NCBI RefSeq assembly: GCF_051486985.1
Contig: NZ_JAHVDV010000017.1
Span: forward strand, 39,067-103,066
Origin: CBFFRJ01 sp051486985
GTDB lineage: Bacteria; Pseudomonadota; Gammaproteobacteria; Enterobacterales; Enterobacteriaceae
Direction of reading: 5' to 3'
DNA length: 64,000 nt
Positions 25,523 to 33,705 of this stretch are shown here, in pieces. The notes under the pieces were generated by a model, which had not been told where the DNA came from, did not search any database, and was given only the letters and a program-made list of their open reading frames with translations. The first letter of the stretch is position 1, and every line of letters begins with the position of its first letter. The position numbers and the translations under genes were made by a program.

Positions 25523-25984
25523 TTAGTGAATGCCCTGAGTGTCGATCTGCGCGGCGTCACCGCCTTCGCAGATCCACTCTTCAACGCGTTCTGACAGCGC
25601 CGGGGCTGACAGTTTCAGACGCCCACGTAATGCACACTCCCAGACCACCATCACCCGCCAGCCTTGTTCGCGCAGCAGGGCGATGTCGCGCTTGTCACGC
25701 TCAACGTTTTTACCAATTTTCTCCAGCCAGAAATCCGTGCGCGTCGCCGGCACCTTAAAGAGATAGCAGTCATGGTGATGCCAAAAACAACCGTGGGTAA
25801 AAATGACGCAGCGCTGCTCATCCAGCACAAAATCGGGCCGCCCTGCGAGATCCGCCGCCTGAACACGGTAGGCCAGTCCCAGATCATCGAGTAACGTGGC
25901 GAGGCGCTTCTCAATAGCCGTATCACGGGTCGCAATCGCGCGCATATTTTTACTGCGTGTCGCTTTATCATGAACGTCAGCCAT
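25523..25984 (-). CDS. vsr: Very-short-patch mismatch repair endonuclease Vsr, without adjacent dcm
   Basis: Vsr nicks next to T:G mismatches that arise by deamination of 5-methylcytosine in CCWGG sites. The 153-residue protein begins MADVHDKATRSKNMRAIATRD and keeps the catalytic parts: GRPDFVLDE (metal-binding aspartate), FTHGCFWHHHDC (active-site histidines and zinc ligand) and EKIGKNVERDKRD. In E. coli the gene overlaps dcm, which makes the methyl mark. Here the upstream neighbour, 18 bp away, is yedJ and no dcm is present. The gene is intact, so Vsr is either an orphan or works with a methylase elsewhere. Confidence 0.94.
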   Translation of the reverse strand: MADVHDKATRSKNMRAIATRDTAIEKRLATLLDDLGLAYRVQAADLAGRPDFVLDEQRCVIFTHGCFWHHHDCYLFKVPATRTDFWLEKIGKNVERDKRDIALLREQGWRVMVVWECALRGRLKLSAPALSERVEEWICEGGDAAQIDTQGIH

Positions 25985-26002
25985 CACCTGCCTCGCTATC
26001 AC

Positions 26003-26704
26003 TCATTCAGAGTATGAGGGACGAAAGCGTGTGAGTATGCTCTCGTCCGTGCCGTAAAAATCGCCGCGCAGTTCAGCGGCCAGTTTCGCCATAAACTGCA
26101 CCAGATACCCGGCGTTATGGCGAGCCAGCTCACGCCCTTTTGCTGTCTGCATCGTCTGCGGAAGCGAGAGCAGCTTGGTGCGAAAGTGGTCCAGGGCATA
26201 CTGTTTATCGTTCAGCACACGATGGTCCGCAAAAGGATCATTGCCGTCGAATAAGGCTACGCCAAGTGCGCCGGACACGGCAAAAACTCGTGCCAGCCCT
26301 ATTGCGCCCAGTGCTTCAAGGCGATCGGCATCCTGTACTATTCTGGCCTCCGGCGTTTGCGGCACAATGCCGGCGCTGAAGCTGTGCGCCTCAATGGCAT
26401 GCATTATCCCGTCGTAGCATTCGCAGGGAAAATCAGGGAAGTCGGTTTGCAGAATGTCGCGGGCTTTGCGTGCAGCCATTTGCGATGCCTGATGGCGTTG
26501 CGGATGATTTTTGGGCAGGCTCACGATGTCGTGAAAGTAACAGGCAGCCAGAATGATCCGCTCGTCCACGGATTCCCCTTCACATAAATGCTGCGCCGTT
26601 TGCCATACCCGGCGAAAATGGGTCACATCGTGCGCGGCATCGGCCCCGGTATAATGTTGATGCAGCCAGGCGTCAAAACGTGGCTGCCACTGCGTTACCG
26701 TCAT
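26003..26704 (-). CDS. yedJ: HD-domain phosphohydrolase YedJ
   Basis: The 233-residue protein matches E. coli YedJ. It has the HD signature: AAHDVTHFRRVW (His-Asp near residue 24), AACYFHDIVSLPKNHPQR (His-Asp at about 53-54), a further histidine in MHAIEAHSFSAG, and IVQDADRLEALGAIGLARVF. This points to a metal-dependent phosphohydrolase of unknown substrate. A GGAAAG site precedes the ATG. Normally dcm follows it; here vsr follows directly. Confidence 0.92.
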   Translation of the reverse strand: MTVTQWQPRFDAWLHQHYTGADAAHDVTHFRRVWQTAQHLCEGESVDERIILAACYFHDIVSLPKNHPQRHQASQMAARKARDILQTDFPDFPCECYDGIMHAIEAHSFSAGIVPQTPEARIVQDADRLEALGAIGLARVFAVSGALGVALFDGNDPFADHRVLNDKQYALDHFRTKLLSLPQTMQTAKGRELARHNAGYLVQFMAKLAAELRGDFYGTDESILTRFRPSYSE

Positions 26705-26900
26705 TATCTTTCCGTTTTATCAGCACCTTCACCCCTTCTTTTTTGTATCCGCTCAGGCGGGTGAAACAGCCTGAGTGCATTTTCGGTGGAGCTTATCTGT
26801 TTTAATATTTTAATGAATAATTTCAGCCTTTGCATTTGAAGAATGAATTATTTAATTTTCAGACACAGATCTGTATTTTTCCGCCAACCTGTGACATTAT

Positions 26901-26991
26901 TTGCAGGCTAACTGCATTGAGTAGCTTCTGATTTATTAACACTTACTTTTGCCTTCCTCAGGAATACCCGAACGTCAGTTCGGGTTTTTTT
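26901..26991 (+). ncRNA. rseX: Candidate small RNA RseX
   Basis: In E. coli the RseX sRNA gene lies directly upstream of the yedS porin gene. It encodes an Hfq RNA that represses ompA and ompC. Here the same position, upstream of an OmpC/F-type porin, holds a terminator CCCGAAC-GTCA-GTTCGGG followed by seven T (26967-26991). A preceding single-stranded stretch (TTATTAACACTTACTTTTGCC) lies within about 91 nt of a -10-like CATTAT at 26894-26899. Length and layout fit RseX. I recall the family sequence only in part, so the call rests on synteny and structure. The rest of the 590-bp gap between yedJ and the porin is AT-rich without an ORF. Confidence 0.6.
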
Positions 26992-27294
26992 CATATAGAC
27001 CCAGCAAATAGTTCATAAAAATATATTCACAACCAACATTTCATACATTAAGGCATTGTAAAATTCGCCATCCATAACTTAAATCACATTTGATTCAATC
27101 ATTGCATGAATATGCTTAATTATTTGAATTCATGGCAAAAATATAACTCCTTGATGAAATATTTTGCAATATTTAAACCCATTTAGTTACATCTTTGTCG
27201 TAAATTTAAATGAACTTCATAGAATAGTATCAAGCTGTAATTTCGGATGAAGTTACTGACATTCATAAAAATTATGATCTTAAGGGAATAGATT
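26992..27294 (+). other. AT-rich promoter region of the porin gene
   Basis: These 303 bases hold no ORF. They are strongly AT-rich with several A/T tracts, for example around 27020-27240, which is typical of quiescent porin genes under H-NS and OmpR control such as Salmonella ompS1. I could not place the promoter or OmpR boxes with confidence. The end TTAAGGGAATAGATT supplies the ribosome binding site for the porin. Confidence 0.5.
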
Positions 27295-28374
27295 ATGAAA
27301 AGAAAAGCACTGGCACTGGTAATTCCAGCGTTATTAGCCGCAGGCGCAGTTAACGCAGCAGAAATTTATAATAAAAACGGTAATAAAGTTGATTTTTACG
27401 GCAAAGTCGTTGGTGAACGAGTCTGGACAAACACCGATAACAGCAATAGCGAAAATGCCGATACCTCTTATGCGCGTATTGGTATTAAGGGTGAAACCCA
27501 GATAAATTCCGAACTCACAGGCTTCGGTCAGTGGGAATATAATATGAAGGCGAATACCCCTGAAGGCACCCAGGATGAGAGCACCCGTCTGGCGTTCGCA
27601 GGGCTGAAGTTCGGTCAGTTTGGCTCATTTGATTATGGTCGTAACTACGGCGTGGCCTATGATGTGGCGGCCTACACCGATATGCTGGTCGAATGGGGTG
27701 GTGACTCCTGGGCTGCAGCCGATAACTTTATGAATGGTCGTACCAACGGCGTTGCCACCTACCGCGTGACCGATTTCTTCGGTGAGGTTGAAGGCCTGAA
27801 CCTGGCGCTGCAGTATCAGGGTAAAAACGATAGTGATCATAGCGTGACCCAGCAGAATGGCGACGGCTACGCGATGTCTGCCTCCTATGATTATGAAGGC
27901 TTTGGTGTTGCTGCAACCTATGGCAAATCCGATCGTACCGACGAGCAGTCCTTAGACCGTAAAGGCGACAACGCTGAAGTCTGGTCAATTGCTGCGAAAT
28001 ATGATGCTAACGATATTTATGCCGCAATGATGTACGGCGAAACCCGTAACATGACCGTCGAAACAGATAAACAGTTCGCCAACAAAACACAAAACTTCGA
28101 AGCCGTTGTGCAGTATCAGTTTGACTTCGGTCTGCGTCCATCACTCGGCTATGTTTACTCTAAGGGCGATGATCTGAGCCGTCGCGGTAAATTCAAAGGC
28201 GGCGATGCCTCGCGCGTGAATTACATTGAAGTGGGTACCTGGTACTATTTCAATAAAAATATGAACGTTTACGCGGCCTATCAGTTCAATCTGCTGGATG
28301 ACACTCACTACGTCAAAGAAACCGGCACCAATAAAGATGACCAGTTCGCGCTGGGTATCGTTTACCAGTTCTAA
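27295..28374 (+). CDS. OmpC/OmpF-type outer membrane porin (YedS/OmpS1 position)
   Basis: This general porin has 359 residues with a signal peptide of 21 residues (MKRKALALVIPALLAAGAVNA, then AEIYNKNGNKVDFYGK) and an end in FALGIVYQF, a typical C-terminal barrel signal with final F. Family landmarks follow in order: GFGQWEYNMKAN, LAFAGLKFGQFGSFDYGRNYG, GVATYRVTDFFG, LALQYQGKND and VEVGTWYYFNKNMNVYAAY-like strands. The pore loop L3 reads MLVEWGGDSWAA where most OmpC, OmpF and PhoE have LPEFGGD, so V and W replace P and F near the constriction. By position it corresponds to yedS in E. coli and ompS1 in Salmonella. The exact paralog name is unsure. Confidence 0.88.
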   Translation: MKRKALALVIPALLAAGAVNAAEIYNKNGNKVDFYGKVVGERVWTNTDNSNSENADTSYARIGIKGETQINSELTGFGQWEYNMKANTPEGTQDESTRLAFAGLKFGQFGSFDYGRNYGVAYDVAAYTDMLVEWGGDSWAAADNFMNGRTNGVATYRVTDFFGEVEGLNLALQYQGKNDSDHSVTQQNGDGYAMSASYDYEGFGVAATYGKSDRTDEQSLDRKGDNAEVWSIAAKYDANDIYAAMMYGETRNMTVETDKQFANKTQNFEAVVQYQFDFGLRPSLGYVYSKGDDLSRRGKFKGGDASRVNYIEVGTWYYFNKNMNVYAAYQFNLLDDTHYVKETGTNKDDQFALGIVYQF

Positions 28375-28393
28375 ACTTATCCCCGCTCACTCA

Positions 28394-28416
28394 AGCCCGC
28401 AGACTGCGGGCTTTTT
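28394..28416 (+). terminator. Terminator of the porin gene
   Basis: AGCCCGC-AGACT-GCGGGCT hairpin followed by a T-run, 20 bp after the porin stop. The following 250 bases to the tRNA-Ser gene show no gene. Confidence 0.88.
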
Positions 28417-28668
28417 ATGCCTGCCCCTGCATCGCCCTCTTTACTCTGGCACCCTCGTCGGATTTGCACTTCATTACGCTACCGGTTTTCTGGCTACGCT
28501 TTAAAAAAGAAGAGAGGCCACAAAATGAGAAAAAGGATTTCACTTCGCGGCGAATAAAAGCGTAGATTGCGTTACGTTTATGAGAGCTATGCACATGACA
28601 GGTTTGTCCATGATGTGTAACATTCATGGCCTTCAGGCGGGAGATTTCGGAAGGAAATCAATAAGAAG

Positions 28669-28758
28669 TGGCGGAGAGAGGGGGATTTGAACCCCCGGTA
28701 GAGTTGCCCCTACTCCGGTTTTCGAGACCGGTCCGTTCAGCCGCTCCGGCATCTCTCC
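28669..28758 (-). tRNA. serU: tRNA-Ser (anticodon CGA)
   Basis: Read on the minus strand, GGAGAGATGCCGGAGCGGC opens a 90-nt class II tRNA with a long variable arm. The anticodon loop GTCTCGAAAAC gives anticodon CGA for UCG codons. The T-loop is GGTTCAAATCC, and CCA is encoded (28669-28671). Size, anticodon and position next to mtfA match E. coli serU. Confidence 0.96.
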
Positions 28759-28851
28759 GTTTCAATGGTTGCCATCATGCCAGGTTATTTGGCATTTTAA
28801 CAGCCCCTCTCCCGTGAATGGGGTTCAAGTGGCGAGTTTGCGAGCAAAGCG

Positions 28852-29649
28852 ATGATAAAGTGGCCCTGGAAAACGAAAGAAACTTCCCAAGACGCTGAAT
28901 TTCCGTGGGAAGATGCGCTGAATATCCCTCTACTGGCGAGTCTGACTTTAGAAGAGCAAACGAAGCTGGTGCATCTGGCTTACCGTTTTTTGCAACAGAA
29001 ACGGTTGGTTGCGCTGCAGGGTTTCGAGCTTGATGCCCTCAAGAGCGCCCGGATTAGCCTGATATTTTGCCTGCCCGTGCTCGAACTCGGTCTCGAGTGG
29101 CTGGACGGCTTTCATGAAGTCCTCATCTACCCTGCCCCGTTTGTGGTGGATGACGAATGGGAAGATGACATCGGGCTTGTGCACAGCCAGCGCATGGTCC
29201 AGTCAGGCCAGAGCTGGCAGCAGGGTCCTGTTGTCCTCAACTGGCTGGATATCCAGGACTCTTTTGATGCTTCGGGTTTCAACCTGATCATTCACGAAGT
29301 CGCCCATAAACTCGATGCCCGCAACGGCGACCGTGCAAACGGCATCCCTTATATTGCGTTGCGTGAAGTTGCCGGATGGGAACACGACCTGCGTGCCGCA
29401 ATGGACAACATTCAGGATGAAATCGATCTGGTGGGAGAAAGCGCGGCGAGTATCGATGCTTATGCCGCAACCGATCCCGCTGAATGTTTTGCGGTCTTGT
29501 CCGAATACTTTTTCAGTGCCCCGGAACTCTTTGCCCCTCGTTTTCCGCTGCTCTGGCAACGGTTCTGTGCCTTTTATGGTCAGGATCCCTTAACCCGGCT
29601 GCGCGACAGGCCCCATGCACCAGATACGCATGAGAAACGCGTACATTAA
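28852..29649 (+). CDS. mtfA: Mlc-interacting protein and zinc peptidase MtfA (YeeI)
   Basis: MtfA binds and inactivates the repressor Mlc and so raises ptsG expression; it also has metallopeptidase activity. The 265-residue protein has the zinc motif HEVAHKLD (about residues 149-156) and a downstream ligand region ECFAVLSEYFFSAPELF. The length equals that of E. coli MtfA, and the N-terminus MIKWPWKTKE is the family start. It stands alone between serU and a tRNA-Asn gene. Confidence 0.95.
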   Translation: MIKWPWKTKETSQDAEFPWEDALNIPLLASLTLEEQTKLVHLAYRFLQQKRLVALQGFELDALKSARISLIFCLPVLELGLEWLDGFHEVLIYPAPFVVDDEWEDDIGLVHSQRMVQSGQSWQQGPVVLNWLDIQDSFDASGFNLIIHEVAHKLDARNGDRANGIPYIALREVAGWEHDLRAAMDNIQDEIDLVGESAASIDAYAATDPAECFAVLSEYFFSAPELFAPRFPLLWQRFCAFYGQDPLTRLRDRPHAPDTHEKRVH

Positions 29650-29702
29650 AACCACAGCCTGCGGTTTAATTAATCAATTGAATCAGCAGGTTAAATTTAG
29701 CG

Positions 29703-29731
29703 TTGACACACCCCGACGTGGCAAGTAATAT
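29703..29731 (+). promoter_or_regulatory. Strong sigma-70 promoter of the first tRNA-Asn gene
   Basis: TTGACA at 29703-29708 and TAATAT at 29726-29731 are separated by 17 bp. A GC-rich GCGCCCCGTT follows the -10, resembling the discriminator of stable RNA promoters under stringent control. Confidence 0.85.
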
Positions 29732-29829
29732 GCGCCCCGTTCACACGATTCCTCTGTAGTTCAGTCGGTAGAACGGCGGACTGTTAATCCGTATGTCACT
29801 GGTTCGAGTCCAGTCAGAGGAGCCAAATT
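29726..29829 (+). repeat. 104-bp direct repeat carrying tRNA-Asn, copy 1
   Basis: The stretch from the -10 box to four bases past the tRNA is identical to 33700-33803. The two copies are 3974 bp apart in the same orientation and flank the LysR-GNAT-cbl-nac block. Confidence 0.9.
29750..29825 (+). tRNA. tRNA-Asn (anticodon GTT), copy 1
   Basis: A 76-nt cloverleaf starts TCCTCTGTAGTTCAGTCGG and has anticodon loop ACTGTTAAT (GTT). The T-loop is GGTTCGAGTCC and CCA is encoded. It is identical to the copy at 33724-33799. In E. coli several asn tRNA genes (asnT, asnW, asnU, asnV) lie in this same neighbourhood around cbl and nac, so I do not assign a letter. Confidence 0.97.
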
Positions 29830-29831
29830 TT

Positions 29832-29867
29832 AAAAAGCCCGCTTAAGGCATCTTAAGCGGGCTTTTT
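29832..29867. terminator. Bidirectional terminator between tRNA-Asn and the LysR gene
   Basis: A perfect 16-bp stem runs AAAAAGCCCGCTTAAG / CTTAAGCGGGCTTTTT with a GCAT loop. It gives a T-run on both strands, so it can stop the tRNA from the left and the LysR gene from the right. The last codons of the LysR gene (stop at 29853) lie inside the stem. Confidence 0.9.
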
Positions 29868-30797
29868 GCTCTCTTTCGCGCAAATTTCCTGTCTCAGTAC
29901 CAGCAACGTCTGCTTCAGCCAGTCCGTTACCGCCCGTTTACCGCTGCGCTTATGTGAATAAATTCTCACTTCAAACGCCGGTACGTTAAAGGGTAAAGGA
30001 AATATCTTCACCGGAGCGGCGGAAGACAATTTTTCTGCCGCATAGCGCGGCATCGCCATCAGCAGGTCACTCTGCGCAACCATAAAAGGCGCACTGAGCA
30101 TAGAGGGTGTTTTTACCGTCACCTGACGCGCATGGCCCATCTGCGCAAGCTGCAGATCCAGTATCCCCATTTTCTCATTCCAGGGGGTCACCACTACATG
30201 CCGCGCGGCGAGATACTCATCCAGCGTTAACCCGTTGCGGGCACGATTGCTGATAACCACATATTCATCCTCAAACCAGCCTATCTCATCGAGTTCAGGA
30301 TGACCCCTGTCATCAGGGGCGCTGAAACCCAGCGCCAGATCGATCTCTCCGGCCAGTAATTCGGTAAGCGCCGGGCTGTGGGGTAAATAGCGGAGCTCAA
30401 AACGCAGACCCGGCGCCTGCTTCTGTAAGTGGTTCATCAACGCAGGGAAGATACAAAATGCCGTAAAATCCGTAATGGCAATCTGCAGGCAGTCCGTACT
30501 GGCCGAAGGAACAAATGCCGGTTGTGGCGTCAGCTCCTGATTAAGGAATTTGAGGGCGGAGGCAATCGACGCTGCGAGCGATGTTGCATACACGCTGGGG
30601 CACATGGTGTGGCCCTCACGGAAGAAAAGCGGATCGTTAAGGCTCACCCGCAGTCTCGAAAGCGCATGGCTCAGTGCTGACGTGCTCATCGCCAGCTCCT
30701 CTGCCGCCAGCCTTACCGAACGATGTCGGTAGATGGCATCGAACACCAGCAAAAGGTTTAAATCGAGACGCCGCAGAACTGAATGCATAATATTCAT
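29853..30797 (-). CDS. LysR-family transcriptional regulator, target unknown
   Basis: The 314-residue protein has the N-terminal LysR helix-turn-helix (LDLNLLLVFDAIYRHRSVRLAAEELAMSTSALSHALSRLR, in parts, residues about 10-50) and a substrate-binding domain. The start LRRLDLNLLLVFDAIY and the PLFFREGHTMCPS segment are typical of the NodD/NahR/LeuO-like branch. I chose ATG 30797 over the TTG one codon upstream. It is divergent from a GNAT gene 94 bp away, which it may control. I do not recognise a named E. coli orthologue. Confidence 0.85.
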   Translation of the reverse strand: MNIMHSVLRRLDLNLLLVFDAIYRHRSVRLAAEELAMSTSALSHALSRLRVSLNDPLFFREGHTMCPSVYATSLAASIASALKFLNQELTPQPAFVPSASTDCLQIAITDFTAFCIFPALMNHLQKQAPGLRFELRYLPHSPALTELLAGEIDLALGFSAPDDRGHPELDEIGWFEDEYVVISNRARNGLTLDEYLAARHVVVTPWNEKMGILDLQLAQMGHARQVTVKTPSMLSAPFMVAQSDLLMAMPRYAAEKLSSAAPVKIFPLPFNVPAFEVRIYSHKRSGKRAVTDWLKQTLLVLRQEICAKESKKPA

Positions 30798-30891
30798 CAA
30801 CCAGTGATTTCATTGCACTTAATTCTTTTAACGATAACGCTTATGCTTGGCGCTATCAATGTTGACCACCCATGAAAGGACAGAAATATCA

Positions 30892-31368
30892 ATGAGTACC
30901 CTCATCCGCCAGGCACGCCCGGCTGACGCCCAGGCCATTTACGACATGATTTATGAGCTGGCCGTGTATGAAAAAGCCCCAGAAGAGGTTGTGACGACGC
31001 CGGATGAGATCGCCGCCACCCTGTTTGGTGAAGGCAGTAAAACGGAAGCGTTGATTTGCGAAATCGAAGGAAAAATCGCGGGCTATGCCGTCTTCTTTAC
31101 CAGTTACTCAACCTGGCTCGGTCGCAACGGTATCTACATGGAAGATTTATATATTTCTCCGGATTTTCGTGGCAAAGGGGCCGGCAAGGCGCTACTTAAG
31201 CACATTGCGCAATGCGCCGTACAACGAAAATGTGGCCGCCTTGAGTGGAGCGTGCTGGACTGGAATCAGCCGGCCATTGATTTTTATCTCAGTATCGGTG
31301 CACTTCCCCAGAGTGAATGGGTGCGTTATCGCCTTGACGGTGATGCGCTACGCAAATTTGCCGAATAA
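30892..31368 (+). CDS. GNAT-family N-acetyltransferase (diamine acetyltransferase-like)
   Basis: The 158-residue protein has the GNAT fold signatures: IRQARPADAQAIYDMIYELAVYE at the N-terminus, YMEDLYISPDFRGKGAGKALL (the acetyl-CoA-binding R/Q-x-x-G-x-G/A motif, here RGKGAG) near residue 83-103, and WNQPAIDFYLSIGA near the C-terminus. The overall pattern is that of spermidine/spermine and thialysine acetyltransferases. The substrate is not proven. I start at MSTLIRQ; the longer upstream frame lacks support. It is divergent from the LysR gene. Confidence 0.85.
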   Translation: MSTLIRQARPADAQAIYDMIYELAVYEKAPEEVVTTPDEIAATLFGEGSKTEALICEIEGKIAGYAVFFTSYSTWLGRNGIYMEDLYISPDFRGKGAGKALLKHIAQCAVQRKCGRLEWSVLDWNQPAIDFYLSIGALPQSEWVRYRLDGDALRKFAE

Positions 31369-31422
31369 CGCCAGTTCATTCATACCCGCCCGCGACAGCA
31401 TAGCTGCGCGGGGAAAAGGTTA

Positions 31423-32373
31423 TTAGATCTGGTAATCAATGGCCTCTTCATCGGCTTCCATAACCTGGCGTTTTATATCCTCAACGGACAGGCCCGCATT
31501 ACAAAGCTCAATAAAGCGCCAGACATAGTTACGTTGTAACTGACCCCGTTTTAACCCAAGCCACACCGTGTTGGCATCAAACAAATGACGGGTATCGAGC
31601 CGGACAAGTTTACCCTCCTCATTCTCGCCGCTTGACTGCTCGGCAACCAGGCCCACCCCCAGCCCCAGCTCAACATAGGTTTTGATAACATCTGAATCCT
31701 GCGCGCTCAGTACCACATCCGGTAGCAGCCCTTTTCGGCCAAACGCTTCATCAATACGGGAACGCCCGGTAATGCCCTGACGATAGGTTATCAGCGGCCA
31801 ACGGCTGATCTCCTCGAGTGTGAGCGGCGAACATTGCACCAGCGGATGATCCTGGGGCACCAGTAGGCTATGATGCCACCGGAACCAGGGAAATGCCGCC
31901 AGCGAAGGGTCCGTGCTCAGGCGTTCACTGGCAATGCCAATGTCTGCACCACCGTTGTGCAATAACGCCTCAATCTCCTGGGGCGTCCCCTGGATGAGTT
32001 CAAGACGCACTTCAGGAAACAAAGCGCGGAAAGATTTTATCACCGACGGCAGGCTGTAACGCGCCTGGGTATGGGTCGTGGCGATAGTCAGAACGCCTGA
32101 GGTATCGTTGGTGAAGAGATCGGCAAGGCGACGCACATTGCTGGCTTCATTGAGAATGCGTTCGGCAATGACCAGTAGCGCTTTACCCGGCTCGGTCATG
32201 CCCAACAGACGTTTACCGCGACGGATGAAAATCTCAATCCCCAGCTCTTCTTCAAGCTCCCGGATATGACGACTGACACCCGACTGTGATGTGTAAAGCA
32301 TATTGGCAACGTCGGTAAGATTAAAATCCCGGCGCGCCGCTTCCCGGATAATTTTCAGTTGCTGGAAATTCAC
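31423..32373 (-). CDS. cbl: LysR-type regulator Cbl
   Basis: Cbl is the CysB-like activator of the ssu and tau genes for organosulfur use. The 316-residue protein starts with GTG (VNFQQLKIIREAARRDFNLT), supported by GGAGGGAAG just upstream. It has the CysB-type helix-turn-helix (NLTDVANMLYTSQSGVSRHI), ATTHTQARYSLP, and an end EDIKRQVMEADEEAIDYQI that matches E. coli Cbl. Longer in-frame starts to 32451 are not needed. nac lies about 100 bp upstream on the same strand, the conserved nac-cbl pair; Nac activates cbl in E. coli. Confidence 0.95.
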   Translation of the reverse strand: MNFQQLKIIREAARRDFNLTDVANMLYTSQSGVSRHIRELEEELGIEIFIRRGKRLLGMTEPGKALLVIAERILNEASNVRRLADLFTNDTSGVLTIATTHTQARYSLPSVIKSFRALFPEVRLELIQGTPQEIEALLHNGGADIGIASERLSTDPSLAAFPWFRWHHSLLVPQDHPLVQCSPLTLEEISRWPLITYRQGITGRSRIDEAFGRKGLLPDVVLSAQDSDVIKTYVELGLGVGLVAEQSSGENEEGKLVRLDTRHLFDANTVWLGLKRGQLQRNYVWRFIELCNAGLSVEDIKRQVMEADEEAIDYQI

Positions 32374-32474
32374 CCTTCCCTCCAGGGCCATCAGACATGA
32401 CGGTATTGTTAAAGTCTGAGGCCTGAGAGAACAAATAATAAAAACCCGCATCTTATTCCGTTATGGAATAAAAC

Positions 32475-33392
32475 TTAACTCACCAGCTGTAGTTCATGGT
32501 TATCCAGCGTCGGACGGCTGACCAGAGACATAAGAATTTCTTTTACCGCCTGTGCCTGGGGAGAGAGCGCGCCTCGCGCGGAGACATTGAGCGATAAGGG
32601 CAGGCTCATTGATGGTGTGGTAATTCTCGCCATCCAGCCTCCTGCCGCGCTGCTCAAAGAACGCGCAGCGGACTCCGGCAGAACCGTAACGCCCATCCCG
32701 CTGGCTATCGCCGCTGTCAGCGTAGAAATAGATTCGATTTCGCCGATGATTTTTGCCGTCAGGCGGCGCAGGGAGAAGGCTTCATCCACCCGCAGGCGAA
32801 CGGCACTGTAATCACGCGGCAGGAACAGATTCATTTCAGCGACCGCGGTTAAGTCCACACTCTGCCCGGGGCAGTCCCGCGTTCCCACCAGATAAAGATC
32901 CTCCTTCAGTAGCGGAAGGCTGGTTATCCCCGTGCCGGGTGCGCGCTCATACAGTACGGCCATGTCCAGTTGGCCGCTCAACAATTTTTCGTTCAGCACC
33001 GCACCGCTATTCTCATGCAGATAGACCGTCACCTCCGGCAGTTCATTACGCACCGCCTGCAACAGCGGCATGGTGACAGAAGAGGCCGCCGTACCCGGTG
33101 CAAGGCCTATAGAGACCTGCCCGCGCAGACACTGCCCTACATTATTTACCGCCATCTGGGCCTGCTCACATTGCCGCAGGATAGTACGCGCATGGGTATA
33201 GAGAATTTTTCCCGCTTCAGTGGGGGTAACGCCGCGTTTGGTGCGGATGAGTAATTGCTGGTCCAGCTCACCTTCAAGCGTGGCCACCTGCTGACTCAGC
33301 GCTGGCTGTGCAATGTGAAGTACTTCTGCAGCCTGCGTCAGGCTTCCGATATCAACGATTTTGACGAAGTATTTCAGGCGTCTTAGGTTCAT
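32475..33392 (-). CDS. nac: Nitrogen assimilation control protein Nac
   Basis: Nac is a LysR regulator that couples sigma-54/NtrC-controlled nitrogen limitation to sigma-70 genes. The 305-residue protein starts MNLRRLKYFVKIVDIGSLTQ and matches Klebsiella Nac through the helix-turn-helix (AAEVLHIAQPALSQQVATLE) and VSIGLAPGTAASSVTMPL. AGGAGGCAAA precedes the ATG at 33392. A sigma-54 promoter lies 58 bp upstream. Nac in turn is expected to act on cbl downstream. Confidence 0.95.
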   Translation of the reverse strand: MNLRRLKYFVKIVDIGSLTQAAEVLHIAQPALSQQVATLEGELDQQLLIRTKRGVTPTEAGKILYTHARTILRQCEQAQMAVNNVGQCLRGQVSIGLAPGTAASSVTMPLLQAVRNELPEVTVYLHENSGAVLNEKLLSGQLDMAVLYERAPGTGITSLPLLKEDLYLVGTRDCPGQSVDLTAVAEMNLFLPRDYSAVRLRVDEAFSLRRLTAKIIGEIESISTLTAAIASGMGVTVLPESAARSLSSAAGGWMARITTPSMSLPLSLNVSARGALSPQAQAVKEILMSLVSRPTLDNHELQLVS

Positions 33393-33449
33393 TTTGCCTC
33401 CTGTTCGGGATACCAGTGCCACGGTGGGCATTTATGTTGTCGGAGGAGT

Positions 33450-33466
33450 TGCAAGATGCTTGCCAG
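33450..33466 (-). promoter_or_regulatory. Sigma-54 promoter of nac
   Basis: On the minus strand CTGGCAAGCATCTTGCA fits the sigma-54 consensus (TGGCA at -24, TTGCA at -12, correct spacing). It lies 58 bp before the nac start. nac is a known NtrC/sigma-54 gene. A GGTGCA half-site near 33594-33599 could be part of an NtrC-binding site, which is less certain. Confidence 0.85.
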
Positions 33467-33676
33467 TTTTTGGCAAGAATTTCCGTTATGCCTAAGGGGC
33501 TGGATAATAAGAGATTCTGATAAAAGCAGCGATAGTGATAACTGAAACACGGGTTCGTTATTTGCCCCATAAGAGACGCTTCTGCTTCATGATGGTGCAA
33601 TACCGGGCCAGATGCTTAACCTGCGCGCGGTTTGCTGAAATTGTCAGCAAACAGTTCGCGGGAAACGTTACAGCCT

Positions 33677-33705
33677 TTGACAAGGTTTAATGGCATCGCT
33701 AATAT
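33677..33705 (+). promoter_or_regulatory. Strong sigma-70 promoter of the second tRNA-Asn gene
   Basis: TTGACA at 33677-33682 and TAATAT at 33700-33705 with 17-bp spacing, followed by the same GCGCCCCGTT discriminator as copy 1. The spacer sequences of the two promoters differ, while everything from the -10 on is identical. Confidence 0.85.
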
